Below are positions 26,366 to 40,000 of a stretch of DNA of 64,000 nucleotides, one piece after another (within the stretch, counting starts at the first letter, position 1; each line of letters begins with the position of its first letter). The translations under genes were made by a program, and so were the position numbers. The DNA is from Aulostomus chinensis (taxonomy: Eukaryota > Chordata > Actinopteri > Syngnathiformes > Aulostomidae), in assembly GCA_037954235.1 (NCBI GenBank), contig JBBMOA010000020.1, forward strand, positions 8,688,677 through 8,752,676. Reading direction: 5' to 3'. The notes below the pieces were generated by a model. That model had not been told where the DNA came from, made no database searches, and saw only the letters and a list, made by a program, of their open reading frames with translations.

Positions 26366-27640
26366 TATGGTACTTTACTGATGTTAGTTTTTAAAAATGA
26401 GAGGTGTATTGAAAGAGGGCTTTGTTGATTCCTACATATCATCCAAATTTTCCAGACAAAAATTGTTTCAATTTTGGTTCAATAAACATTTCTATTGTAG
26501 TCAACAGAACATCATATCAGAAAAGTACATAAGACACAGCTTACATATTGTACAGCTGTCGGCATATGTCTCATCTGTAACAGATTCAAATTGCTGTCAT
26601 CAAAGTGTAGTAAACATTTACATCATTTGTAACTTACATATCAATACTAAATCTGTCATGTTTTGCATTTTAATTGAAAAACTTCTTTTTTAAATTCCTT
26701 ATTCTGTTTCTGTGTTGCCTATGAATCATTTCAACACAACAGGCAGCGACACATTAACAGGTAAGAGACACAAGTCATTTTCCTAAATCTTAATCCTCTA
26801 TGAACAGAATTTTCCTACCTGCCGCACAGCATCAAATGCATAAACAAGCTTATTTACTGATAGTATGTATTTTCACTATTTGTACAAACTCTTTGTGTAA
26901 AACTGCACTTAATTATGAGTTTGCAAACTTGTACTCACAGATCAGATGGTATATACTCACCTTGACTCACGATTGTGTCAGTGCACACAGATGTATGTTT
27001 GTGCCAACATTTTCACCAATCAGCAACAGGTTTGAATGAGCCCCCCCCCCCCCCCCCCCCTATACCATCAATAACATGTTCTGGCCCTGAGTAAGCCATG
27101 TTCTACAGTCTGAGTCTAGTCCATATACAGTATGTCTGGGCTGATTCAGCCAGATGTAGAGAACATGCTGATACTTTTGTGCAATTGCTAATTGTCTATC
27201 GTTGTTTTGTGTCAGACAACCAGATGTGAAAATAACAGTCATAATTTGCTACTACTGGCAAACATTGACCTAGCAATACAATGTATTAAGCCAAATCAGT
27301 TCCATTTAAGTTTGATCAAGCTGTATGTCAGAATTGCAGGGGTGGCTTTTCTTTTTCCTTTATTTTTTTTTTTTTAATTTTACTCTTACTTCATCAGTCA
27401 TCAATCTACTCCACTATACACTGCCAGTCATAGAATTAAATAGGATTCTGAACTAATGTTGGTGTGGACTAATAATCAGCAGTCCTCAGAGCCCTCGTCC
27501 AGCTCAGGGTCCAAGGCAATTACCTGACCCATTGCAAGGCCCCAGGAGACTTGGCCTATGGAACTGTTTGTACACTAAACCAGAAAAACACTTGCCCAAG
27601 TATTTGTTTGCATGCATCCACGTATTTAAAAACATAATTT
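26366..27640. other. Intergenic, no gene seen
   Basis: A C run of about 22 bases at 27040-27060. The block 27480-27560 (gccctcgtccagctcagggt) is GC-richer but unexplained. Confidence 0.4.
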
Positions 27641-27644
27641 TAGG

Positions 27645-28300
27645 CCTCTCGAGCTAATAAACCTGTTTGACACACACACACTGTGTGCAGAGCAGGTGGA
27701 GGACGCGCGAATCAAGTGCAGCTTTCAGCAGGTGCCGCCCCGCGTGAGCTGGCTAGGACGAGATAAAAGAGCCGCTACACACCGATTCCCCCCCCGAGCA
27801 CGGTGAGGTAGATTTGTAGTGACAGCAGCGGGTGCATTTGCCAGTCATTCCCCATAAAAGGTTCCGTCTGATCAAAGCCCCACTGAGGCAGGGAGGCGGC
27901 CCGCTATGTCGGCGTGTGTCTGCGTGTCTCCGACGTCTCGCAGGGTTGAGTCGGTTTTGAAGCTTTAAAAACACAAAACCCTCCCTGTCTCTCTCCCTGC
28001 TATTTACATTTGAGCTCCGTTTTGCCTTGGCGGTAAAACATTGGTTTTACTCCCCCCGCCTGCAGCCCGTGACAGGCTCAGCTGCATTAATCAACTCTAG
28101 CCGCTCGGAGTCAAGGATTTCTTAAACTGGAAGAATTAAATCTTTAAATACATTTTAAACGGATGTGTCTGACTGAAGTTATGTTAACAAGCCTGCACCC
28201 TGAGATGGATGTGCGTTGTGCAACGTAGGTTCCCTGGTGGGCGCTGAGAAGAGCGTCTGCAGTGCCAAAGAAAGGAAATGTGTTGATATGAATGCAGCTA
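27645..28300. promoter_or_regulatory. CpG-richer island, candidate regulatory element or distal promoter
   Basis: The CpG-richest stretch of the left 30 kb (gaggacgcgcgaatcaagtg, gccgccccgcgtgagctggc, ctccgacgtctcgcagggtt). It contains a ggacgagataaaagagccgc block, a TATAAA-free A/T centre, and ctgcattaatcaactctagc. No open frame with domains. It could be a conserved enhancer or the promoter of an unseen transcript. Confidence 0.4.
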
Positions 28301-29824
28301 TCCGCGGTGAATTAGACAAACACTTGAGCAAGTGTATATCAGGACGATATAACGCCACTGCAACTTAAACTTTCAAGTCACCTGCCATTCATGCGCCCAG
28401 TGTTTCATATTCATGCTGATATAAACCACCAGGAAGCCAGAAATTCCTGTTTTACCACCTCATTAACATCCGTCAGGTCGTCAGAAGCAGACAGAAATAT
28501 TCACTATCAATTAATAGTTGTCTATTGCTGACATATCTTTGTGCAGGGCCCGGATGCAAATGCAAAAACTGTTAGCACATTTTTCAAGTGTTCACCCCCC
28601 TCTCCCCATATTCTGTTTTTGTCTTCTACAGCACAAATACATTGATCTTGTTTTCCCCTCGCCATATTTGCAGTCCCCGCTGAATAAAACATGGCCCAGC
28701 ATCACTGCTTGAAGTTGTTGTCCATGCATCAAGGTCTTCCATCAGCAGCACAGTCAATCATTTTATATACAAAATACAAGAACTTCAACATGTCCTAAAG
28801 ATTCACAGATCAATCAAATCTTATCTGAAAACTTTTTGCTCTAGTTTGTATTATCTTTATTACAGTAACAGGGCTATTTCCTATAAAGCCCCAAAGTGGC
28901 CATGCAGAGAGAGAATAATAACACTATATTACTGATAGATTAACCAAAGTGTGACAAGAAGTTACATTGTGCAAACTCAAACCAGTCAAATTGTGGGGAC
29001 AAGTCTGGTCTATGAATAAAAGCAAGGCAACATGTTCTGTCACAAAATAATCTAAGAACTAAAAGGTATAAAGCTAAAGGCCCACAACTTCTCAGATATG
29101 AGCAACCGAGGTTCATTTTGACCACACATTCTATGAAAGTTACAATAGATTTCTGAATTTTATGTCTCTGTTCTCATGCTTGTGAAGTGAGTGCAGTTAG
29201 ACAAACTGAGGCCACAAACACGACTGTGCACCAGGATCCAGATGTTATTATACAGTTTATTTCTTATGTAGGGATAATTTTCTTCAACTTGGATTTTTTG
29301 AACATTTTTAGGGATTTGAAAGTCCTCTTCAAAGTCAGTATGACTTTTTTTTTCATTATCAATTATTCTGTCAGGTATTTGTTTCAGTGTTAAATGTGGG
29401 GCAATAGTTACAAAAATCCCTTATTACTCTCTACTGCAATAAGGCTAAAAATGTCTTATTCGTAAAGCCATTCACCTGGAGCCCTGCGGCACTGGTGTCA
29501 GATAAACCTTAGAATAGTTATAAGCTATAAGCTCTATTTGTCATCCTCCCCAAAGCCAGGCAGGAACATAGATAGCCTTAGTTCCTCTTTGCTGCAGTAG
29601 GCAGTGAAGACCCATTGAAACTGGCTGACCGCTAGTTAGTTTAACACAATGAATTCTAGAGAATGCTGAAAACAATTCAACACCTTTTAAAAATTCATTG
29701 TAAACCGGGGCACTACAAGAACCCACGTGACAAGTATATAACTTTGTTGGAATCACTTTATATTAAGCATGTGCTGTTAGTAAATATTCTGAATGGAAAA
29801 AATAGACACAGAAGATGAGTTTCG
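28301..29824. other. Intergenic, no gene seen
   Basis: Nothing recognised between the GC-richer island and the presumed hadhb 3' end. Confidence 0.4.
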
Positions 29825-29844
29825 GTGTAATTATCATCACACCA

Positions 29845-29850
29845 TTTAAT
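29845..29850 (-). terminator. hadhb: Probable hadhb polyadenylation signal (ATTAAA)
   Basis: ATTAAA on the minus strand, about 360 bases downstream of the hadhb stop codon. I saw no AATAAA between the stop and this site, so this is the best candidate end of a 3' UTR of roughly 0.38 kb. Confidence 0.55.
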
Positions 29851-30208
29851 TCAAACATTTCATAAGAAAAAATATTACAGCGTTTAAACATTAGCCTGTG
29901 TAGCTCCTCTGAATGCTTCAACTTTGCTGTGCTACATTAGACTCAAAATGATGACATCATGCGCCTCAAACTCCACAACATCAAAGGCAACTTTCTTCGA
30001 TATCATTCTGCTATAAATTAACAGCCTCTAAGCAAAGCTGAATGTACACAAGGTTCTTCACACACACTTACACTCATACTGTATCTGACTCCTCTGATCA
30101 AGGCAATGTGGTGGTTTTATGTACACTCTGTTGTGAGGATGTTAGTGTGTGTGTTCATGCTGTCAAAATGAAGCTGAAGATCAGATTACAAGTAACGATT
30201 CACATCCT

Positions 30209-33200
30209 TTACTGAGGGTAGGCTTCGATCACCATGGCATGACCCTGGAAAACACACAAATATGATTACATCAACAAAACAAATCAATAGCACCATGGTA
30301 TATTTTGTTTGCTCAGGGAGGAACCATCCCTAATCATAGTTTGTGTGGTGGACGTGTGTTGTAGTTTTGTTTGTTGCGGAGGGCTGTGAGACGGGTGGGC
30401 CATAAAATGGGTTTGAAGCAAACAATATGGATGTCATTTATAATTTAAATCCTGCATATTATTTTTCTAAAATAACATACATTTTAAAAAAAATAAGGGT
30501 AATTTGATCTAAACTAGTCCACACCCAGGGACGTGCATTAGGGCTGAACGATTAATCATTTTGAAACCGAAATTGCGTTTTGAAAAAACGCGATTTGTGA
30601 ATCGCAACGGCCGCAATTTTTATTTTTTCAATCTTAATATTCAATCGAAGCGAGTCTGATCCAGTGTTTACGACACTGTGGCAATTGCCGTCCTACTTGA
30701 GCGACAGTCGTGCTCACCAATCACAAGTGCTGCGCTCTCTATTCGAACCAATCCGAGGTGTCTGTTCAATAACAAGGTAACACTTTACGTTAACCCAGCG
30801 TTGCGACAGTAGCAAGCATGGCGTCTTCAGCAGAGCTTGAGAAAGAAGAAACTCCGCCTGATTTAGTCCGAAAAAAAGCAAGCACTTTGATTTTATGGGA
30901 TTATTTTGGGTACGAAACCACCGACATCCAACAAAAGAACGTTTTGTGCAGGACCTGTCGGCGTAAAGTTGCTAAATCCCGAGGCAACACCACAAACCTC
31001 CGTCAGCACTTGTACAACCACCACCAACACCTATACGATGTGTATATGGAAAAAATAAATAAATAAAATAAAAAATATATATCGCAAATTAATCGCAATT
31101 GCAATATTGCTCAAAATAAACGCGATTAGATTTTTTTCTCAATATCGTTCAACCCTCACGTGCATCACAACTAAATGTACAGCTAAGGACTTGTGATTGT
31201 CTTGACCTTGCAGACCCCACACCTAAATGAAAACAAAATTATCAGCCTCCCTGTGTAAGTATTTTTTGAAGTATTTCCCAAGTGTTGCTAAGCAAAGCAA
31301 GACATTTTCAAGACAGCATTTATAATCACAGTAGTTTTCTTTGGAAAGCCTACATTACTTCTACTTTCACAAAATAATGGGATTATTTCAGATAAAAACA
31401 AAAATTACCAGGGACAATATCATTAGCTCCCTTAAGAACTGACCTTTTTTATTGAGCCATAGCACAAACCACTGATATGCAATGATGTGCTTTAACTTTA
31501 TAATGCTCAAAGCTTTCAAAATCAACTTGAAACTGGGGGTTATCTTCCAATTTACACCCAGTTTAAAAACTGCAGGTTTTGAGCTGTCACTTGAGGAAGC
31601 ATCATGTCGAAAACAAAAGAAATCAGTTTAGACTTGAGAGAAAGAATTTTTGATGCTCACAAAGCAGTAGGAAATACGTTATCACACCGCTTTTAAGTGT
31701 CAAGAACTGGAGTGAGAAGTATAATCAAGAAAATATAAAGAGCTACCCAGTACAGAACAAGACTGGCAGAGGTAGGAAGTGAAAGATTTCAAAGACCCTG
31801 GAAAGAAAACTAGTGAGACGTGTCTGAAGACCCCAGAACAACTGCCAAGACACTAGTGAATGACCCAGCCAAGTCGGAAATTGTAGACTCAAAGCGAAAA
31901 ATCACTACAGCCCTGCACAGGAATGGACTTCGAGGTTGCAGACCAAGAAAAAAACACCACTTCTGTGGAAGAGACACATTCAAGCAAGACTAGCATACCG
32001 GAAGATGAGATCAAACCATAGCTCTTTGGCAAAAGAGATGTTGCTCATGTTTGGAGAAAGACGAGAGAGTCATGTGACCCAAACAACCCTGTCCCCACAG
32101 CAACAGCTTATTTGGGGATTTCCAGTCAAGTTTCAGGATTCATCATAGCACAGAAACAGCACTAGTCAAAGTAACTGATGACCTCAAACTGGCATCAGAT
32201 TAGGGATTCGTCTCTGTGCTGGTCTAGTTAGATCTTAGCACAGCTTTTGATACCTTCACATCCTATTACACAGACCGGAACATGTCATTGTTATTAAAGA
32301 AACTGGACTAAACTTATTAAGGTCATATATACTTGGTCATTCTCACTCTGTACTCGTTAATGATTATTTTGATTATTTAGCAGCTATGGTTATCCACAAA
32401 GGTCTGTGCTTGGACCAGTCCTCTCACTCTATATCTGATTCTACTAGGTCACATAATAAGAGAACACTTGATTAATTTCACTGATATGCAGATGACACAC
32501 ATCTGTACTTATCAATGCTTCCACATGCAATAAATCGGCTGACAAAACTGGAGGCCTGTTTGAAGGAAATAAATCATGGATGACCCACAATTTTCTTTTA
32601 CTAAACTCTGACAAAACTGAAGTTATTGTGCTGGGCCAAAAACACCTTATCTAATGAGAATAGCTACCCTGGATGGCATTACCTTTGCCTCCAGCTCTAC
32701 AGTAAGGAACCTGGGAGTTCTCTTTGATCAGGATCTGTCCTTCAACTCCCACATAAAGCAAATCTCCAGGTCTGCTTTCTTTCATCTACGTAACATCGCT
32801 AAGATCAGACACATTCTGTCTCAAAAAGGATGCATAAAAACTAGTCCATGCTTTTGTTACATCCATGCGAGATTACTGCAATTCCCTCCAATCAGGCTGC
32901 ACCAATAAGTCCCTAAAGACTCTCCAGCTGGTCCAAAACGCTGCTGTCCTCTCTGTCTTGCTATACTCACACTTGTTACTAACTTGACCTCTTCTATGTG
33001 CTTCCCCACTTCCCAGATGCCTGGCTTATGCTGCTGCTGGGAGAAGCTACAGACCTAAAGAGGCTCAACCTGCCACCCTTAGTATCACTATTAGTATTAG
33101 TACTTGTAGTATTTATATCAGTGTTCTCAATACTGTACAACTATTAATATCAGTATTCCGTTTGCTAGCACATAATTGCTCATATTATGCTGAAACTGCT

Positions 33201-36200
33201 TGCTTGAATAACTTGTAGATGCTATTATTGGTAGCTCGTTGTTTTTGATTGCCGTCTTTCTCTTTCCAACCTATTCACATCCCCGTCTTTCCCCATTTCT
33301 CTGTCTTGATCTCTGTTCCTCTCTTTCCTTCTCGATATCTGTCTTTTTCCATTATCTATTTATTTTATTATGTCTGCCCTGCTCTCCTGCTCTCTTTCCC
33401 CCCAAACCGGTCAAGCAGACGTTGCCATTGAGCCTGCATCTGCTCAACGTTCCTGCCTGTTAAAAGGAAGGTTTCTGTCGCTGCTGTTACCTGATGTGCT
33501 TGCTCATGGAGAATTGTTGGGTGTAAATAATTTGAAGGAGTGTGGTATTAGAGCTGCTCTACTTGTAAAGTGTCATGAGATAACTTTTATTGTGATTTGG
33601 CGCTATACAAATAAAACTGACTTGACAGTGAAACACAGTGGTTGGAGCATTATGCAGTGGGGATGTTTCAGAGAGTCTGGAAATGTGGATCTCATCAAGG
33701 TGGGAGGAATCATAAGGAAAGAGGGATTAATGAATATTTTGAAAGAAAACGTCAAGCAGTCAGCAGCAAAACTGGGCCACCTGACAAAGAGAAAAGTGGC
33801 TGAACAGATGGATGGAAGGATGGATGAAGTTTTCTTCATTTTATAGTAAGATAACATTTTTTTTTTATTATGTTAAGAGTTGATTTGATATAAATAGAAA
33901 ATGGGAGCACAATGAAAAATGGCAACATTATAGGATAACTTTTTAAAATACATATCCTGTGAAATTACTGGCAGGCAGCAAATAATTCAAATCGTGAGGA
34001 GTAATTTTATAAAAAGGGGAAAAGTGTGTCACCTGTCCTCCAGCAGCACAAGCCGCCACCAGTCCATACTGTCCTCCCTCTTTTTGCAGGCGGTGTGCCA
34101 CTGTGGTTACCAGCCTGCAACCTGTGGCTCCAAATGGATGACCCAACGACAGAGAGCCTCCCCACAGGTTGAACTTCTCCATGGGAGGAGCACCCACCTA
34201 CACATCCAAATACACAGATATTTGATCAAAATTAAGCATTTCTTGGTTGAAACAGAATTCAACAGCAGCCTTTACCTTCGATTTCCTGCCCATGTATGTC
34301 TGGGCGAACCAGTCTGAGTCCATAGCTTTCAAATTTGCCATTATCTGGCCCTGGAAGTGCACACAAAAACACACACACACACACACCAGCAGAGTTACCA
34401 CATATACCAGAGAGAAAACACATTGATTCCTTCTGATTCAAAAATACTGAGCAGTGCAGGATGTGAAGAAGAGCAGTCAAGTCTCCACATCTCCTTAAAT
34501 ATTCATGTCCATGAATAACTCAGGCTACAATTGCATTAAGGCAGACACTGAAATAAGATCAATACCTCTGCTGCAATTATTCAGAAAAAATGCAAATCTA
34601 ATCTACCACTTCAAGACTGGCAGGATATCAGCTGAATAAAACACACACCAATCATGCAAACTTTTGTGATAACTTACAGCAAATGCCTCATGGAACTCAA
34701 AGACGTCAATGTCATTCATGGACAGTCCAGCACGTTCTAGGACCTTGGGTGTACCGTATGTTGGCCTGAAAGAGTCAGAGCAGAAATAAACAACAGCTTT
34801 TGATTTTATTTTTGCCCAATCCGTCCAAGAACACACCGATGTAGCTCTCTCTGTTTTAGCTAAGCTTTGCAATGCGTTTGTGTCAGGAGTTTTGTACCAT
34901 ATATCTCAGACAGGAATGTTCATTTGGTTTGTTTGAATTTGAATAAGGAATAAATCATTGGAAAACAAAGACAAAGCATCAATAGGTGAAGACAGAAAAA
35001 ACAGTGGGACTCACCCCAAAAGCAGCTGATCTTTGGGGTCCTGAGACACATAGACAAAGTCTCTGCCAGGATGAAAATTTAACATTATCAGAACATTGAC
35101 TGGAAGATCCCTGGGGACATTGAGGTTTCTCTGCCAACCAGAGGGGGCTGCATTTACCTGAGGTAGGCTTTGGGCTTGTAACCCATAGCCAAAGCTTTCT
35201 CCTCCGACATGATGAGGACAGCTGAGGCACCGTCGGTCTGAAACACATAAAAAAGTAGATGAAAAGACAGAGGAATGTGTCATTACAAAGCACAAGACTG
35301 AGTATTTGCTTGTTTTCAAGAGAAGAAACTGGGGAGGATAGTTCAGCCCATCAGTAGTCACCGAACTATACCAGATATGTTACTATTTAGCAGCAGAGGA
35401 ATGTTGAAGACGATGAAGCCAAATTGGTTGCAGAATCAAAAATATTTCGTGTCTGTCGTGGGCCATGTCTGATGACTATCTGTCGGTCGGTCTACCTCAC
35501 TGTCTCTCTCCGGTCAACGCCAAACCAGTCAAAGCAGGTAGCCAGTCCATATGGATCCTGAGTCTGCACTGCGTTTCAGCCTGATTTTTCTTCACAGCTG
35601 TCACCAAATATTTGCTCAAAGGAAAAGCTGGGTCTCTATAAACTAAACCAATTAAACAAGTGTGGTTTTAGATCTACTCTAAGTATAAAATGATATGAGA
35701 TACCTTTTGTTGCATGTTGATGCCATTAAGAAAAAAATGACTTGACAAATGATTAATAATTTGAAACATCAATCGCCAGGAGACTGTGTTTACCAAGAAA
35801 GAGGAGTTGGCAGCAGTGACTGTGCCATGAGGTTTAACAAAGGCAGGTTTCAGTTTGGCCATCTGCTCAGTGGAGGATGGACGTATGCCATTGTCCTTGG
35901 AAACAATATCACGACCTAGAAAGACACAAAGTTTAATTAATTGTCATGTAAAATTTCTAAAATTCTCTCTATATTAGTTGTTCAAATACTGATTCCAACT
36001 TTGAAATCTGAAAATTTATGTCCCACCCGTTCCTTTAACCACATCAAAAAAAAATTCTCAAATGTGTTCATGATTCACTTCTCCACAGACGTGCATCTTG
36101 CGAGGCAATCCTTGTTTGCTAGAAATTGTTATCTGTTTTTAAATACACCTTTGTAATAATTATCATTTAAGTTGATTTCAAAACTGAAAAATTAATTATT

Positions 36201-37018
36201 GAAGAACTAATCCATATACAGGGATGATCATCACAACTATATACAGCATTGAGGAATTGTGGTTGTTGCTAACTTGCAGACCCCAAACCTGTACTTCGAG
36301 TAAAGTTTGGCAAAAAATGAAAATGAACAGTGTAACATTTAGAATCATGACAATGTACTGTAAGTGATTAGAAAAAGCTCTGGAGTTCTTTGAAGCTTTT
36401 ACAAAAGTCTTAAATGTTTTAATCCATTACAATTTTTGCAGTAAAAGAGTTAGCATGTTGTATTGAATCCAAACAAATTGTAGCACAACAAATGTGCAAT
36501 GAAATAAAAGAAGTGAGCAATGACATCAAAACATATACTTGAGGACACGACATGAAACCGAAGGAGTCAATAAATGAGAGATGACAAAATTAAGAAAATC
36601 TATATCTTTTTATATGTGTGACTTATTTATGTGTTATTTCTGAAAAAAATGTCTATACCTGTCTGATGTGATATCAATCTGAGCTTCTGACAAATCAATG
36701 TTAACATCGTTGTCAAATGACAAATAGTGTTTCCCTAGTATTGTGATTGCTACATGACAACAACATAGATTTGTAACTGCTATTAAAAGAATTTAGACAT
36801 CGTGTTTATGCAAACCAAATCTACCATCTACCACAATGTGGGTTGCAATGGCAGAGTGGGGCTGTTTTTAACCCAGAAAAAAAAAAAAAAAAAAGATTTT
36901 GAGCCAAAACAATGTTTCATTTAAAATTTCCACCCATCCAGTTTCTACCGTTAATCCTGTTAAGGGTCACGGAGGGTGGGGGTGGGAGGGGGGGGTGGAG
37001 CCTATTCCAGGGGCCTTT

Positions 37019-37063
<45 letters not shown>

Positions 37064-40000
37064 TGTGTGTGTGTATACACCCTGGACGGGTTGCCGGGCC
37101 AACACATATAGACAGACAACCATTTACTCTCACAGCCACGCCTACAGCCAACTTAGAGTGTTCAATCAGCCTAGTACCCTCTTTATCTCTTTGGACTGTG
37201 GGAAGAAGCCAGAGTATCCGGAGAGAAGCCACGCACAGGGAGAACATGACAACTCCACACATAAAGATCCTGTGCCTGAGCCGAGGCTCAAACCTGGAAC
37301 CGTCTTGCTGTGAAGCAACAGTGCTAAACATTGCGCCATCTTGCCGCCTTCGTTTAAAATCACTAAAACAAAAAAAATAATGCTTACTACTGGGACACTT
37401 CAATCTCTGTGTATGACAATTCTCTGTGGCCATGTGCAATTTCATATGCATTATACTAAGATACTAAGATGAGCTGCCCAAATGCAGTCCCTTCAAGGGG
37501 GAATGTGGCTGACACTATGGGATTCTGCTATAAACAAGATTGCTTCATAGCAACTGAGCATGTCATATTTGCTCAAAATTATGTTTAAATGTTAGTTTGC
37601 TTAACTGTGGCTGATGTACATTTGCAGTATACTGGGTGTACATCTTGGTCACTGAAAATATACATAAAACAGCGCAGTTAAAATTTCAAAATCGCATGCA
37701 TTAATCTTCAATATAAGTTTAAAAGATTCTATCCTGTATTTTAAAATAAAATACTTTTTTGTGAGCTTGTTCTTCTTGAAATGCTTACATGCTGGATAGC
37801 AAGTTAGCATAAGACTGCTGGACAGTCCGACAAACTGACGGAATGTAGCCACAGGAAAGACCAACTAAAATTACAATAGTTGCAAATGTCAACTTTGGGG
37901 TGGGAAGTCATTTTTACCTGGCACTTTAAAGGAAATGACATCCTGTAGCAGAGCTGCATCCTGAGCGGTTTTGGCCAGAGTGTGCGATCGCAGCGCGAAC
38001 TCATCCTGCTCCACTCTGGAGACCCCGAATGCAGCAGCAAGACGATCAGCGCTGTGTCCCATCGTTTCAGCAGTGGAGAACTCAGCAACAGCAGGAAGCT
38101 GCACGGACAAAATGAGGAGGGGATTTAATGCTGTATGTGGTAATTAAAAGAGAGAACCCATAATAATGCCACACTCGTAGATATGAGGTGAAAATATACC
38201 TCTGGGGAAAGGTGGGCCATTCGGATGCTTCCAATCAGACTGAGCCTTTGGCCAAGGGTCTTTGCCTTGTTGAGGGACAGCATGGTCTTCCTCATCTTGC
38301 GGCTGTGACGGATAGGAACATCAGACATAAACTCCACTCCACCAGCCACAACAGCGTCACACTGGCCTGCAGCAATCAAGCCTACCGCTAGAAATAAAAC
38401 AAACAGAGGTCAAACAGGAAGTGAAATGAAGGCAAATATGCATGGGTCAAATGATGAGGACAGGAGTACCTTCCCTGACATACCTGAGGTCATGGCCTGG
38501 TTGGAGGAGATGCAGGCCATGGTGACAGTGTGAGCAGGGATCTTGTCAGAGAATCCTGCCCCCAGAGCTGCCTGAAATCACAGGGAAGCAGGAAGGAGAG
38601 ACATACAACACATGACAAATGCGTTGGCTGGATTCTAAAACAAGATAAAACTGCTCCATAAATATGTCCTTGCATATTTCATTCACAGCAAACTATATTT
38701 ATAGCAAACTGTTTTGTCATTTTTTTTTAAAGCTAAAATGCCCTATATTTACACATTCCAGGTCCTCACATACCAGGACTCCCTGTTTTTCTTTGTCATT
38801 TAGTATTTGGCAGGAAATTGTTTTTGCATAGGCAGACACTGACATTATAGCTGCAACTTTTCACTACTGTGATAATTCATGGACTAATTGGTAGACTCAT
38901 CAATAATCCTGAGTTGTTAAGATGCCTCACCATGCAAGACCGAATATAATGATCAAGGCTTATATACAGTATCTGAAACATAGACTGGAGACATGTGAAG
39001 CTCCACAATTTGTGTGTGATTACCTCTCTTGCAACATTGCTTGTCTTGACCTCCTGAATGACTGTCCCATAGATAATGTAGTCCACAGCATCTTTGGGTA
39101 AACCTGTCTTATGCAGCAAACCCCTACAAAAAAAAAAAATCAGTTCACAGCAGCGTTAAGAAAAAGTGTTAAAAGAATGAAAAAAGATAGACTGACGGAT
39201 AGATGTATGAACAGAACCGGATTCTTATCATATATGAGTTACAAAGGGTATTCTAATAAAGCCAGTAGGTATAGAAAACTACATGGGGCAAAAGTATGCA
39301 GCCAAATGAACTGGAATCAGTGTTGATAACTGAAACACAGACTGTTTAAGATTTACAGCATTTAATTGTTGCCTTTACAGTGTTGTGACACTTACTGCAT
39401 CAACACCGCATAATATAAACTTACTGTAGAGCGGCTCTGGCCAAGTCATGGGGCATTAGGTCAGCATAGCTGTAAAGACAAATTCAAGTCACTGACACCA
39501 TCTTTCCTACAAAGAGGAGTTTGACATTTAGACGTCCTTGAAAACTAAAAGATCAAGCCAACCATTTAATTCTCCATAGCAAAACTATTCACTTATCAGT
39601 CTAAGAATGAAGACATACGTGGTTCCAGACATAAGGAAAGGTGTTCTAACTCCTTCAACCAGTACTATGTTCTTCACACCAGGCCGGGCCAGTGTCTTCT
39701 TGCTCTTTGCCTGAACTGGAAAGACAAACACAACCACACAGCAGGTTTGACAAATTTGGATGATTGGGAATTTTGGTCACATAACTTCATTGAAATTTCT
39801 TACCCTGAGCCTGTAGATGTGAAGTTGTACTGAGAGAACGAGCAGCTGGGAAAAAAGACACAAAGTAGATTTACATCTCCCAACACACTTCACTAAATGC
39901 ATTTGCAATGTGTCATGTGATTATCTGTGCATCATGAGGTGAAAACCATTAATTTATAGAGCAGATATGTATGTAAACATGATTCAACTACCAAGCTGTC

